Shown piece after piece: positions 55,617 through 63,369 of a stretch of DNA of 64,000 nt. A program made the translations under genes and the position numbers. Origin of the DNA: an uncultured Lachnospiraceae bacterium (GTDB taxonomy: Bacteria; Bacillota; Clostridia; Lachnospirales; Lachnospiraceae); assembly GCA_947627365.1 (NCBI GenBank), contig CANQVT010000002.1:62001-126000 (forward strand), written 5' to 3'. How positions within the stretch are numbered: the stretch's first letter is position 1; the number at the start of each line of letters is the position of its first letter. The notes under the pieces are model-generated. The model ran no database searches. It had not been told where the DNA came from and worked only from the letters and a program-made list of their open reading frames with translations.

Positions 55617-56129
55617 TAAGGTATAGAATCGATATAGATTTTCCTTTTCTTCACAGGCATCTTTATACATTTTAATCTCGGATAATTCAAAGCCGATCTT
55701 CTCTGCCGTTCTCCAGGATGCACTGTTCGAATCAAGAATCAACGCTATTATTTCACTTTCATGATAATGCTCGAAAAAGTAGGAAATATATGCCTTTGCA
55801 GCCTCCGTGACATAACCCGCTCTTCGAAATGAGGATCCCGCCAAGTAACAGATCCCCACCTTTTTCATGTCTTCAAAAAATGTACAGCCGACATTTCCAA
55901 TGATCTCTCCCGTCGATTTCAGCAGGATTGTACACGGAATATAATCTGCCCTTGGGTCATCCCTTTTCGTCAGCTCCAGCGCCTCCTTTATCCAGTCTCC
56001 CATCCATTCATGTAAATCTTCATCAAAGCCGATTTCGCTCAGGCTTCCGTCTCTCGCCATTTCGGCATACGCAATTTCATCTCCCTGTTGGATTGACCGG
56101 ATGATCAATCTCTCTGTCTCTATTCTCAT
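55614..56129 (-). CDS. GNAT N-acetyltransferase (RimJ/RimL type)
   Basis: 171 residues. The start RIETERLIIRSI is typical of RimJ/RimL-like enzymes; the acetyl-CoA loop region is FRRAGYVTEAAKAY (about 101-115), and the late motif is SNSASWRTAEKIGFEL (about 137-152). It transfers acetyl from acetyl-CoA to a protein N-terminus or small molecule; the substrate is unknown. AGAGGAAAC precedes the ATG. The double-hairpin repeat touches its stop. Confidence 0.9.
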   Translation of the reverse strand: MRIETERLIIRSIQQGDEIAYAEMARDGSLSEIGFDEDLHEWMGDWIKEALELTKRDDPRADYIPCTILLKSTGEIIGNVGCTFFEDMKKVGICYLAGSSFRRAGYVTEAAKAYISYFFEHYHESEIIALILDSNSASWRTAEKIGFELSEIKMYKDACEEKENLYRFYTL

Positions 56130-56262
56130 CTTTCTGTTTCCTCTGTCATTCTATTTTCTCATTTATTACAATCGGCCGGACCTGAGTCCGACCGACCTTC
56201 ACTTGAATTCAGCATTATTTCTCTTCAAAAAGTTAAGAAAGTACACTCTTATCTCTGTATTC

Positions 56263-56553
56263 TCAGACGCTTTCAACGCCTTCGCTTACGGCAAGTTTCT
56301 GCTTCCTGAGAATCCTCTGAATGCTTTTCTCCGACAGAGAAAAACTGTGGGCAAGCTCCTGTAAGCCCATTCCGCTTTTGTAGGCCTCATAAATTCTTTC
56401 GTTGCGCTCACGAAAGAAGGCCTTGGCGGAGGTCGTACTGCCCCACTCCTGTTTCTCCTTGCATGGAATATAAATCAATTTTCCGTCTACATATTGCTGA
56501 ATCGTTTCTATTAATTCCCGCGGCAGCACATTCTCCGCTTTAATATAGCTCAT
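56263..56553 (-). CDS. CD3324 family HTH protein
   Basis: 96 residues from the ATG at 56553, with GGAGGA five bases upstream. The start SYIKAENVLPRELIETIQQYVDG and the KEKQEWGSTTSAK segment match the CD3324 family of Clostridia. The C-terminus is a helix-turn-helix (LQELAHSFSLSEKSIQRIL). It is probably a small DNA-binding regulator; targets unknown. Confidence 0.9.
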   Translation of the reverse strand: MSYIKAENVLPRELIETIQQYVDGKLIYIPCKEKQEWGSTTSAKAFFRERNERIYEAYKSGMGLQELAHSFSLSEKSIQRILRKQKLAVSEGVESV

Positions 56554-56760
56554 AATGCTCCTCCAGATCATACTCTCTCCGGATTCATCTGAGCTTACGA
56601 TTCATTTATTTAAGCTCAGACTACTGAGCAATAACAGATCTTCTGGTCATAAAGCTACGCTCCTTTCCTACTACATAAACATATTTTTCTTAATCATATG
56701 TGGCCGAAGCTTACATTTCAACCTTAAGAACGTTTATAAATAAACTTGCGCCACATCAAA

Positions 56761-57309
56761 TCAACTATTTATATTTCTTATCGCCTTAGATAATATTTCC
56801 TCTGCATCATTACCTTCAATATCCAAATATTCCGCACAGATCAATTCCGTTTCCTTAATGCCGAACATATTCTTCACCAAATAGTCTATGTAGTCAAAAC
56901 TAAATCTCGGATTGTATCTTCCCCCGGCTGTCGTAATATAATATAGTTTCTTTGCTTTGCACAATCCCTGCGGGAGTCCATCTTCATTATATTTCGTAAC
57001 AATCCCTATCGCATAGATATTTTCTAAATATGTTTTTAAAATAGCCGGAAACTGGCCGTCCCAGTACGGGGCTGATACCACTATCACATCGGCTTCGGCA
57101 AACTGCTTCGGCAGATGAAAGATGCTGTCATCATAATTTTGCTTTTCAATCTGAGCTTCTCGATAATTCAGGCTTTCCTCATTAAGCGGCTTAATCTCCA
57201 GATCAGTTAATCTGACCTCTTCAAAAGCTCCCAGCTTGTCCAATAAGGCTTTTGCTAATCTGTTTGTCCTCGACTCTGTCCTTACACAGGCATTCACATA
57301 TAAGATCAT
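56761..57309 (-). CDS. Flavodoxin-fold NAD(P)H oxidoreductase
   Basis: 182 residues: ILYVNACVRTESRTNRLAK start, VIVVSAPYWDGQFPAILKTYLENI (about 76) as the FMN-binding region and TTAGGRYNP later. This is the Flavodoxin_2/AcpD-type quinone or azo reductase fold. AAAGGGAG precedes the ATG. It is cytoplasmic and probably uses FMN. A 42-base gap separates it from the AbrB-type gene upstream, so the two may be one transcript. Confidence 0.9.
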   Translation of the reverse strand: MILYVNACVRTESRTNRLAKALLDKLGAFEEVRLTDLEIKPLNEESLNYREAQIEKQNYDDSIFHLPKQFAEADVIVVSAPYWDGQFPAILKTYLENIYAIGIVTKYNEDGLPQGLCKAKKLYYITTAGGRYNPRFSFDYIDYLVKNMFGIKETELICAEYLDIEGNDAEEILSKAIRNINS

Positions 57310-57350
57310 TTTTCTCCCTTTCTCCCTATGCTACTTGTCAACAACAATTC

Positions 57351-57617
57351 TCACTTCCTGCCTCTCTTCCTCACGCTCTTAATAATATCGTTCACGTCGC
57401 TTTCCTCATATCCAACGGATGCCGCCCATTTTTGCGCTTCATCCAAGGATTTTTCAAACTCCTGTACCGTAGGAAGCTTCAATGTCTTTAGCATAATGGC
57501 ATCACCGGAGGCGTATGCAACCAGCTTATCCCCTGTGCCAATGGAGAGCATTTTCCGTATGCTGACCGGTAGCGATATCTGCCCTTTCGAGGATACAGTC
57601 AAAATCTGCATATTCAT
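57351..57617 (-). CDS. AbrB/SpoVT-type DNA-binding protein
   Basis: 88 residues. Residues 3-46 form a swapped-hairpin AbrB domain (VSSKGQISLPVSIRKML, GDKLVAY). The C-terminal half is a polar helix (FEKSLDEAQKWAASVGYEESD) as in MazE-like antitoxins. No toxin gene follows, so it may be a stand-alone regulator. AAGGAG precedes the ATG. A perfect inverted repeat lies between promoter and start and is a probable auto-operator. Confidence 0.88.
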   Translation of the reverse strand: MNMQILTVSSKGQISLPVSIRKMLSIGTGDKLVAYASGDAIMLKTLKLPTVQEFEKSLDEAQKWAASVGYEESDVNDIIKSVRKRGRK

Positions 57618-57645
57618 AAACTTACTCCTTCCATAAACAAACCTT

Positions 57646-57694
57646 TGTAAGATTTTCTTACATACAGTATGCCATAAAGCTGCTTTTTATTCAA
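57646..57694 (-). promoter_or_regulatory. Promoter and inverted-repeat operator of the AbrB-type gene
   Basis: TTGAAT (57689-57694), 17-base spacer, CATACT (57666-57671), minus strand. Just downstream TGTAAGA-ttt-TCTTACA (57646-57662) is a perfect 7-bp inverted repeat across the transcription start. Confidence 0.7.
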
Positions 57695-57736
57695 GTCTTT
57701 TATATCCTTGCTTTTGCCATGCACGGTTTGTCTTTG

Positions 57737-58507
57737 CTACACTTGCCTCTTGTTCATATTCAGCACGCTCAGGACGACAAATATCGCGGCAAAGGCAACG
57801 GCAGCAAGGACGGCTTCTCTGTATACATTTGCTTCTTCCACGCCGCACAGCAGAGAATTAACGTTCATCAGCAGAGCGGGCGAGTATGCCTTTGCCTTCG
57901 GTATGGCACGCAATACATAGGCAAGCAGTACTATTCCGCCGGTACACAGGATAACGCTCGTATTATTTTGCAGCAGTGACGAAAACAGAACAACGAGACT
58001 GATGACCCACACGCCGAACAGCCACCACATGGCTGCCGCCGAAAACAAATGACGCGCAATCCCGTTGTCCCAGAAATAAACGGTATAGCCGTAGGTAATC
58101 GAGAAACAAAGTCCGTAGCCCAATGTCCACAGAGAGAAAAGCAGCACAGTCTTCGCCAATACGACCTTATATCTCGACAGGCCCTTCGTCAGCGCAAGCA
58201 GCAGTGTCCCGGATCTGTATTCTTTTGTAAAACTGTCGCTGAAAATCAGTACAAAGGCGATCAGGGCGATTGGGATATTCTTAAAAAACTGTCCCCACGA
58301 GGTCATCGCATCCACCTGGACGTTTGCGACGGTCAATCCGCTTTCCGCCAGTGAAGCAGAAAACATTTCCATCATCCACGGCGTCAGCTTCGCGATCGCG
58401 GGATTCATTATGCCGAACAGGGCAAACAACAATACAAGAATGATGAGCCTGCCTGTCCGCGCGGTTTCCAGAATTTCCTTTTTCATAAAAGCAAACAATG
58501 GCTTCAT
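57737..58507 (-). CDS. ABC-2 type transporter permease
   Basis: 256 residues with six predicted membrane helices, first at about 20-42 after a short amphipathic start (FMKKEILETARTGRLIILV). The loop EYRSGTLLLALTKGLSRYKVVLAK (about 95-118) is the ABC-2 interface to the ATPase. Its ATG overlaps the ATPase gene's TGA (58504-58507). Together they form an exporter of the bacitracin/lantibiotic type; the substrate is unknown. Confidence 0.93.
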   Translation of the reverse strand: MKPLFAFMKKEILETARTGRLIILVLLFALFGIMNPAIAKLTPWMMEMFSASLAESGLTVANVQVDAMTSWGQFFKNIPIALIAFVLIFSDSFTKEYRSGTLLLALTKGLSRYKVVLAKTVLLFSLWTLGYGLCFSITYGYTVYFWDNGIARHLFSAAAMWWLFGVWVISLVVLFSSLLQNNTSVILCTGGIVLLAYVLRAIPKAKAYSPALLMNVNSLLCGVEEANVYREAVLAAVAFAAIFVVLSVLNMNKRQV

Positions 58508-59406
58508 TTCGTCACCTCCAGAAAAAGCGATTCAAGTGTCGGTTCGATTCGCTCGATCCTCTGTATGGGTATTCTGTTCTCGGCAACATATCGCACAATG
58601 TCAAAGAAACGCTCCTTATCGCCATGGAAAGTGAGCGTATTTTCTTCTCCGGTCTTGAGATCATTGAATGCTTTTATCAGGTTGCCGGCGTCTTCCTTTT
58701 GTTCCGTTTCGATGATAAATCCGTCCGACGGCCGCATACTTCGAAGCTCTTCGATCGTTCCCTGCATTGCAATCTTTCCGTCGTTCAGAAACGCGGCCTC
58801 AGTGCAGATCCGCTCCACATCAGAGAGAATGTGCGTGGAGAAAAGTATCGTAGTCTGCTCTTTGGCTGCAAGGAGGATATCCAGTATTTCCTTGCGGCCG
58901 ACAGGATCAAGAGCAGACGTCGGCTCGTCGCAGATCAAAAGCTTCGGCCGGTTCAGCAGTGCCTGAGCAATTCCCAGGCGCTGCTTCATACCTCTTGAAA
59001 AGCCTTTGATCCGGCGCCGCTCCTGCCCAAGGCCCACCAGCTTTAGCAACTCATTGCTTCTCGTAGCTAAATCCGCCTTACCCATTCCGCTGATCTCCCC
59101 ACAGAAACGCAGATATTCCAGGGGCGTCATGTACGCATAAAATTCCGGCACATCGGGAAGGTAGCCAATGTGCCGGTTTGTGCGAGTCTGCCCGAAGCAT
59201 ACCTTTTCGCCACAGACGTGAACCTGCCCACTGTCAGGTTTCAGCAGTCCCAGGATCGCTTTCATCGTCGTTGTCTTCCCTGCTCCGTTTCTGCCGATAA
59301 AGCCGAAAATACTATGTTCCGGCACGGTCAGGTCAAGTCCGCGAAGCACCTCTTTACCGCCAAAGCTCTTTTTCAGATTCTCTATTGCCAGTATTTCCAT
59401 GTCCAT
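58504..59406 (-). CDS. ABC transporter ATP-binding protein
   Basis: 300 residues from the ATG at 59406 (GGAG six bases upstream; an in-frame ATG at 59418 is the alternative). Walker A GRNGAGKTTT (about 37), Q-loop YLPDVPEFYAYM, signature FSRGMKQRL (about 137), Walker B LLICDEPTSALDP, and H-loop FSTHILSDV. The C-terminal part (about 215-300) is the usual regulatory extension of this exporter class. Permease gene overlaps its stop by 4 bases. Confidence 0.95.
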   Translation of the reverse strand: MDMEILAIENLKKSFGGKEVLRGLDLTVPEHSIFGFIGRNGAGKTTTMKAILGLLKPDSGQVHVCGEKVCFGQTRTNRHIGYLPDVPEFYAYMTPLEYLRFCGEISGMGKADLATRSNELLKLVGLGQERRRIKGFSRGMKQRLGIAQALLNRPKLLICDEPTSALDPVGRKEILDILLAAKEQTTILFSTHILSDVERICTEAAFLNDGKIAMQGTIEELRSMRPSDGFIIETEQKEDAGNLIKAFNDLKTGEENTLTFHGDKERFFDIVRYVAENRIPIQRIERIEPTLESLFLEVTK

Positions 59407-59468
59407 ATCCGTCTCCATTCCGCCGCCAGATCCTTCCTGCTAATTTCGCCGGCGGCACATATAGTACA

Positions 59469-59684
59469 CTAAATGTCTTCCCGCCCAAGCAGGAAGTACA
59501 GGATCGGACCGATAAACTCCATGCCGATGATCACTACGACAAGCCACAGCGTGCGATTCCCTCTTTTGTAATTCTTATGGGTCAGAATGTGATACAACGT
59601 GTAGCCCAGAAGGGCAAATTCCACGATCGCAAGCGGAATGAGGAAGGGGAGGAGTTCTGTAATTTTTTCCATAATTTTTTCCAT
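59469..59684 (-). CDS. Small membrane protein, PLDc_N domain
   Basis: 71 residues with two membrane helices (about 10-30 and 47-66). The second ends GPILYFLLGRED, the phospholipase-D N-terminal (PLDc_N) motif found in small proteins beside ABC operons. AAAGGA lies in the end of the MerR gene; one base separates the two genes. It probably assists or modulates the exporter. Confidence 0.88.
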   Translation of the reverse strand: MEKIMEKITELLPFLIPLAIVEFALLGYTLYHILTHKNYKRGNRTLWLVVVIIGMEFIGPILYFLLGREDI

Positions 59685-59685
59685 T

Positions 59686-60411
59686 CTATTTTTCGTCCTT
59701 TCTGAAAATCTCTACACAGAAGCCCTTGTACCCGCAGTGTGTGCAGCTGAGCTTCCTCAGGGTCGGGGTATGCCCTGCAAAAAATGCTTCCTTCAGACCA
59801 GGTTTGAAAACCTCGTGACACTGCGGACAGATATATGCGACCCTTGAAAAATAGTACCTTGTCACCCAGACCGCATAGGGAATGGCAATAAAAACATAAA
59901 CAACAAAGGGAAGCCAAAATCCCTCGGCGATCCAGAGGATAAGCGATGCCCATTGGAGGATGCTGAGGGGGATACCCGTGAGCAGCAAAACGGCATGGAG
60001 CCGCCTCATTTCTTTTTTGTTTTCCATCTGATAAGCTATATCACCGATCGATTCGATGGAGAAATTGGAGACGCTTTTTAACGCCCTCCTGATCCCGCCA
60101 AGCAGCTCGAGCTTTGCCTGCCGTTCTTCGATCTCCCCGGAAAGCGCCTGCTCCTGCTGCTCCAGAAGGACAGAGATCACGCTTCCTGGATCCGCCTCAG
60201 ACAGCAGCTCTCCAATGCTGTTTATGGAAAGCCCGGCGTCGCGGAGAAAACAGATGATCTTCATGCGCTTGAGGTCATCTTCCGAATAGAGCCGTCTGCC
60301 TCCTTCGGAGAGCTCGCTTGGCGTCAGGATGCCGCGGGTATCGTAATATTGTACAGTCCGGACGGATACGCCACAGAGCTTCGCCATTTCTCCAGTCGTG
60401 TATTTTGACAT
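59686..60411 (-). CDS. MerR-family regulator with membrane helices and zinc ribbon
   Basis: 241 residues. Residues 1-70 are a MerR winged helix (TTGEMAKLCGVSVRTVQYYDTRGIL). A coiled helix follows (about 75-115), then two membrane helices (about 135-185, LLLTGIPLSILQWASLILW and FVVYVFIAIPYAVWV) and a C-terminal zinc ribbon (ICPQCHEVF and CTHCGYKG, about 193-232). Membrane attachment is unusual for MerR and suggests direct sensing at the membrane. First gene of the ABC operon; AAAGGAGG precedes the ATG. Confidence 0.92.
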   Translation of the reverse strand: MSKYTTGEMAKLCGVSVRTVQYYDTRGILTPSELSEGGRRLYSEDDLKRMKIICFLRDAGLSINSIGELLSEADPGSVISVLLEQQEQALSGEIEERQAKLELLGGIRRALKSVSNFSIESIGDIAYQMENKKEMRRLHAVLLLTGIPLSILQWASLILWIAEGFWLPFVVYVFIAIPYAVWVTRYYFSRVAYICPQCHEVFKPGLKEAFFAGHTPTLRKLSCTHCGYKGFCVEIFRKDEK

Positions 60412-60445
60412 AGCTTTTTCCTCCTTTCGCGCTCATGTTACTACA

Positions 60446-60476
60446 TTACGCAGCGTCACAAGCAATACCTTACGCA
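60446..60476. promoter_or_regulatory. Candidate MerR operator
   Basis: Two direct copies of TTACGCA (60446-60452 and 60470-60476) flank a GCGTCAC-rich stretch in the divergent promoter region between the MerR and PHP genes; MerR proteins bind repeats between spaced -35 and -10 elements. Confidence 0.45.
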
Positions 60477-60517
60477 AGGGGATTAATTAAAATTTCTTTT
60501 CTACAGGATACAGTTTC

Positions 60518-60545
60518 TTGAAAAGTCATCGTCTTCGTGTATAAT
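60518..60545 (+). promoter_or_regulatory. Promoter of the PHP gene
   Basis: TTGAAA (60518-60523), 16-base spacer, TATAAT (60540-60545), 51 bases before the ATG. Confidence 0.75.
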
Positions 60546-60595
60546 GAAAGTACGCAAAGAGAAGATTTGACGGAAGATTTACGGAGGCGGATCAG

Positions 60596-61351
60596 ATGAC
60601 GGTGAAAGATTACCCCTACCTTTACGAGACCCATATGCACACCCGGCCCGGGAGTGCCTGCGCGCGCAACTCCGGTGCAGAGATGGCAGAGGCAGCTCAT
60701 CTTATGGGCTATACAGGGATTATTATAACAGATCACAATTGGGGCGGCAATACCGGCATCGACCGGACTCTGCCTTGGGAACAGTGGGTGGACGACTTTA
60801 CGACAGGCTACAGAGAAGCCCTGGAATATGGACAGGCACACGACCTTGACGTATTCTGGGGATATGAGGCGGGATATCAGGGCACAGAATTTCTGATCTA
60901 CGGGGTTACGCCGGACTGGCTAAAGGCGCACCCAGAGATCCGCGATGCAGATGTGAAAGAACAATACCGGCTGATCCATGAGGGCGGCGGCATGGTTATC
61001 CACGCGCACCCGTTCCGTGAGGCCGAGTATATCCCCGAGATACGACTGTACCCGGAATATGTGGACGGAGTGGAGGGATTCAACGCTTCCCACTCCGACA
61101 CCGGCAGCAGCCACTATCACCCGGAGTACGACCGTCGGGCGGTCCGCTATGCCAATGAGCACGGCCTTCCGATCACCGCAGGTTCAGACATCCACGGCTC
61201 AGACCTGCGGGGCGGCGGTGTCGCCTTCAAGCGGCGGCTTCCGTCCGTGCAGGATTACTGCAGGGCGATCCTCGGCGGAGAAGATTACGTGCTGACCAAC
61301 GGTGACGCTGTATTTGATAAAAAGGGGACGACGCTTTACACAAGTCTATGA
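60596..61351 (+). CDS. PHP-domain phosphoesterase
   Basis: 251 residues. Metal-binding motifs run in order: ETHMHT (about 11-16), TDHNW (about 45-49), the Glu in YEAGYQ (about 90), HAHPFRE (about 136-142) and GSDIHG (about 198-203). This trinuclear-metal fold hydrolyses phosphate esters; histidinol-phosphate phosphatases and nucleotide phosphatases are relatives, and the substrate cannot be told here. GGAGGCGG precedes the ATG. It converges with the methyltransferase gene, 7 bases apart, with no hairpin between. Confidence 0.92.
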   Translation: MTVKDYPYLYETHMHTRPGSACARNSGAEMAEAAHLMGYTGIIITDHNWGGNTGIDRTLPWEQWVDDFTTGYREALEYGQAHDLDVFWGYEAGYQGTEFLIYGVTPDWLKAHPEIRDADVKEQYRLIHEGGGMVIHAHPFREAEYIPEIRLYPEYVDGVEGFNASHSDTGSSHYHPEYDRRAVRYANEHGLPITAGSDIHGSDLRGGGVAFKRRLPSVQDYCRAILGGEDYVLTNGDAVFDKKGTTLYTSL

Positions 61352-61358
61352 AATGGAT

Positions 61359-62057
61359 TTATTCCTCTTTCCGGCATACAATGACCGCCGCGTCCTCATC
61401 CATGATATTTTCAAGCCGAAATCCGGCGCTTCGCAGCAGAGCCGTCTCATGCTCCATAGTCAGCGGAATATCAAAATGGACAAAGCGATCCTCCGGAATC
61501 GCGGATTGCTTTCTCCTCTTCAGATAGACGTCCCGCAAAAGTTCTTCCTCCTCGTCGCAGCAGGCGATATAGTCTCCCAGGATAAAAAAACCGCCTGCCT
61601 TCACGCTGCGGTAAATTTTCCGATACAGTTCCTCCTTGCGTTCCGGCAGGAAATGATGCAGGCTTTCAAAGGAGATCACGGCATCCCACTGTTCATGCCC
61701 GGGATCGTATTGAAAATAATCCTGACACACTGCATTAAAATGCCTGTCCGGATATTTTTCTATCAGCTTATCCAGCATGTCCCGGCACAGATCCACTCCT
61801 GTTACCTCTATATCCGGATCCTTTTTCCAGATCAGATCCAGCTCCAGTCCTGTGCCGCATCCCAGATCCAGAATTTTCCGGCATCCGTCCGGCACCGCTT
61901 CGGCGACCAGCCGATACGATTTTTTCCAGACAGACATGTGCTCCTCATAGCCGTCCAGACGCTTCGCGAAGAATTCCGCCATCTCCTCCAGCGGGGCATT
62001 CTCCGTATCCTGAAGCCATTGCTTTAATCCCCGTAAATACGCTTCCTGTGTTTCCAT
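61359..62057 (-). CDS. SAM-dependent methyltransferase
   Basis: 232 residues from the ATG at 62057 (AAGGAG six bases upstream; in-frame ATGs at 62075 and 62084 are less well placed). Class I fold: ILDLGCGTGLELDL (about 62-75) binds SAM, GVDLCRDML follows, and motif IV is AVISFESLHHF. Substrate unknown; the early helix (AKRLDGYEEHMSVW) is seen in Clostridial relatives. Confidence 0.92.
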   Translation of the reverse strand: METQEAYLRGLKQWLQDTENAPLEEMAEFFAKRLDGYEEHMSVWKKSYRLVAEAVPDGCRKILDLGCGTGLELDLIWKKDPDIEVTGVDLCRDMLDKLIEKYPDRHFNAVCQDYFQYDPGHEQWDAVISFESLHHFLPERKEELYRKIYRSVKAGGFFILGDYIACCDEEEELLRDVYLKRRKQSAIPEDRFVHFDIPLTMEHETALLRSAGFRLENIMDEDAAVIVCRKEE

Positions 62058-62192
62058 AACGCTCTCCTTTTCCATTCCTTTCATTCGTTTACAGATAGCG
62101 TATCTTTTTTAAAAGGCAATTGCAACCTCATCTTTATTTATAACGAAAGCTGTTCCTTCACTTTTTTGAAAAGCCGGGCGCTCCAGCTGTCC

Positions 62193-62426
62193 TCATCCGT
62201 CTCTGCCGCGCCTATTTTCCGCCGCCCGGTATTCCTCCAGCAAATCCTCCGCCAGATAGCCATCGCTCATGCAGTGAAGATCTGATACTCCGTCCCGGAT
62301 CAGTTCTCGTTCTACCGAATGATAAAAAAAGTCCATCGCCTCTCTGACGGTGATACCTGCAAGCTCGGCAAAACGCAGGATAACACGACCATATTTCATC
62401 TGCAGTAAAGTAGCGTTAGCCCTCAT
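62193..62426 (-). CDS. DUF3791 protein (second copy)
   Basis: 77 residues. YGRVILRFAELAGITVREAMDFFYHS and DLHCMSDGYLAEDLLEEY match DUF3791. Its ATG overlaps the stop of the DUF3990 gene as ATGA. DUF3791 proteins regularly accompany DUF3990 and are suspected antitoxins. It is cytoplasmic and small; the flanking partner at 62893 belongs to the same family in a longer form. Confidence 0.88.
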   Translation of the reverse strand: MRANATLLQMKYGRVILRFAELAGITVREAMDFFYHSVERELIRDGVSDLHCMSDGYLAEDLLEEYRAAENRRGRDG

Positions 62427-62896
62427 ACTTCAAAACTCCTCTCAAATTTCAGATAGTGATCCAAGACCTCTTGACTGCGGAAGCAGATCTGCAAATTTGG
62501 GTTCTCCATAGCCAGTCTGCCAATCGCCGCCGACTTGCTGATCAACCCCTCAAAGTACAACTCCACAGTATCATATACACGGTCATTCGCCACACCGCCT
62601 GTTATAATATCATAATCTGATACATCCTTTCCCATACGGCACTGCGAAATAAAATCCAGCCATTCCTCTGAATAGGTTTCAAATTTTCTCTCACTGTATA
62701 TCCTCAATGCCGCTTCATCAAAATTGTATACAGAAACAATTCCCTTCATCCCTCTGCGAATAAACTTTTTGCACCAGTTTCTTGCCTGTTTTTCGATTGG
62801 CGTTGTATAAAAACCTGCTCCGAAGTCTACCTCTTTCCGAGAATGCAAAATATCCGGTCTTTCTATTATTCTGTCAGATCCGTGAAATAAAATCAT
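62423..62896 (-). CDS. DUF3990 ADP-ribosyltransferase-like protein (probable toxin)
   Basis: 157 residues. ILFHGSDRIIERPDIL, then DFGAGFYTTPIEKQARNWCKK match DUF3990, whose fold resembles ADP-ribosyltransferases: the early HGS strand and the FGxGFYT strand form the NAD pocket. A late Glu (DTVELYFEG, about 130) is a candidate catalytic acid. It overlaps both neighbours by 4 bases (ATGA at each end), so translation of all three genes is coupled. Target is unknown. Confidence 0.88.
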   Translation of the reverse strand: MILFHGSDRIIERPDILHSRKEVDFGAGFYTTPIEKQARNWCKKFIRRGMKGIVSVYNFDEAALRIYSERKFETYSEEWLDFISQCRMGKDVSDYDIITGGVANDRVYDTVELYFEGLISKSAAIGRLAMENPNLQICFRSQEVLDHYLKFERSFEV

Positions 62897-63204
62897 ACCG
62901 TTACTCCCTTTTCTTTCATCCTATCGAGCAGATCGTTCACAATGTAATCCTTCCCCTGCGTGTGAAGCACATCATAACAAGGAATAATATAGTTATCCAG
63001 AATATCACTGTTTCTCGTGAATGCATCATAAATGACAGACGCATCTACTCGCAGACGCACAGCGACATTTTCTATGCAGAAAACCGCGAACTTCAACTCT
63101 TCTCCCGTATAATCTCCGACTTCAGAGATATCCCTGTCCTGTCCCACATTGTCAATCAAATTATCAATGAATTTAGCTGCGCTTATTTTTTTCTCAGCAT
63201 CCAT
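62893..63204 (-). CDS. DUF3791 protein (first copy)
   Basis: 103 residues: FAVFCIENVAVRLRVDASVIYDAFTRNSDILDNYIIPCYDVLHTQG matches DUF3791 with an N-terminal extension. AAAAGGAC precedes the ATG at 63204. First gene of the trio. The DUF3791 half would neutralise the DUF3990 protein if the family works as a toxin-antitoxin module. Confidence 0.85.
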   Translation of the reverse strand: MDAEKKISAAKFIDNLIDNVGQDRDISEVGDYTGEELKFAVFCIENVAVRLRVDASVIYDAFTRNSDILDNYIIPCYDVLHTQGKDYIVNDLLDRMKEKGVTV

Positions 63205-63264
63205 TTCCGATTCGTCCTTTTCCTGTAAACTGGTTTCATTATACCATAAACACAGCGCCCTCGG

Positions 63265-63369
63265 CTACCACCTTTGCATTTCTTTCTCTGTCCCAAACGT
63301 TATCTCCAAAAGCTCCGCAGCGATATCCTTGCTGCACACTCTCATCAGATTGTCTTCCGCATTATCCAT
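63265..63369 (-). CDS. Possible short ORF at the end of the GNAT gene
   Basis: 34 codons: begins MDNAEDNLMRVC and ends EKEMQRW; its ATG overlaps the GNAT stop by 8 bases. It contains a protein-like helix (KDIAAELLEIT). It may be a truncated gene or chance; there is no clear ribosome site. Confidence 0.25.
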   Translation of the reverse strand: MDNAEDNLMRVCSKDIAAELLEITFGTEKEMQRW

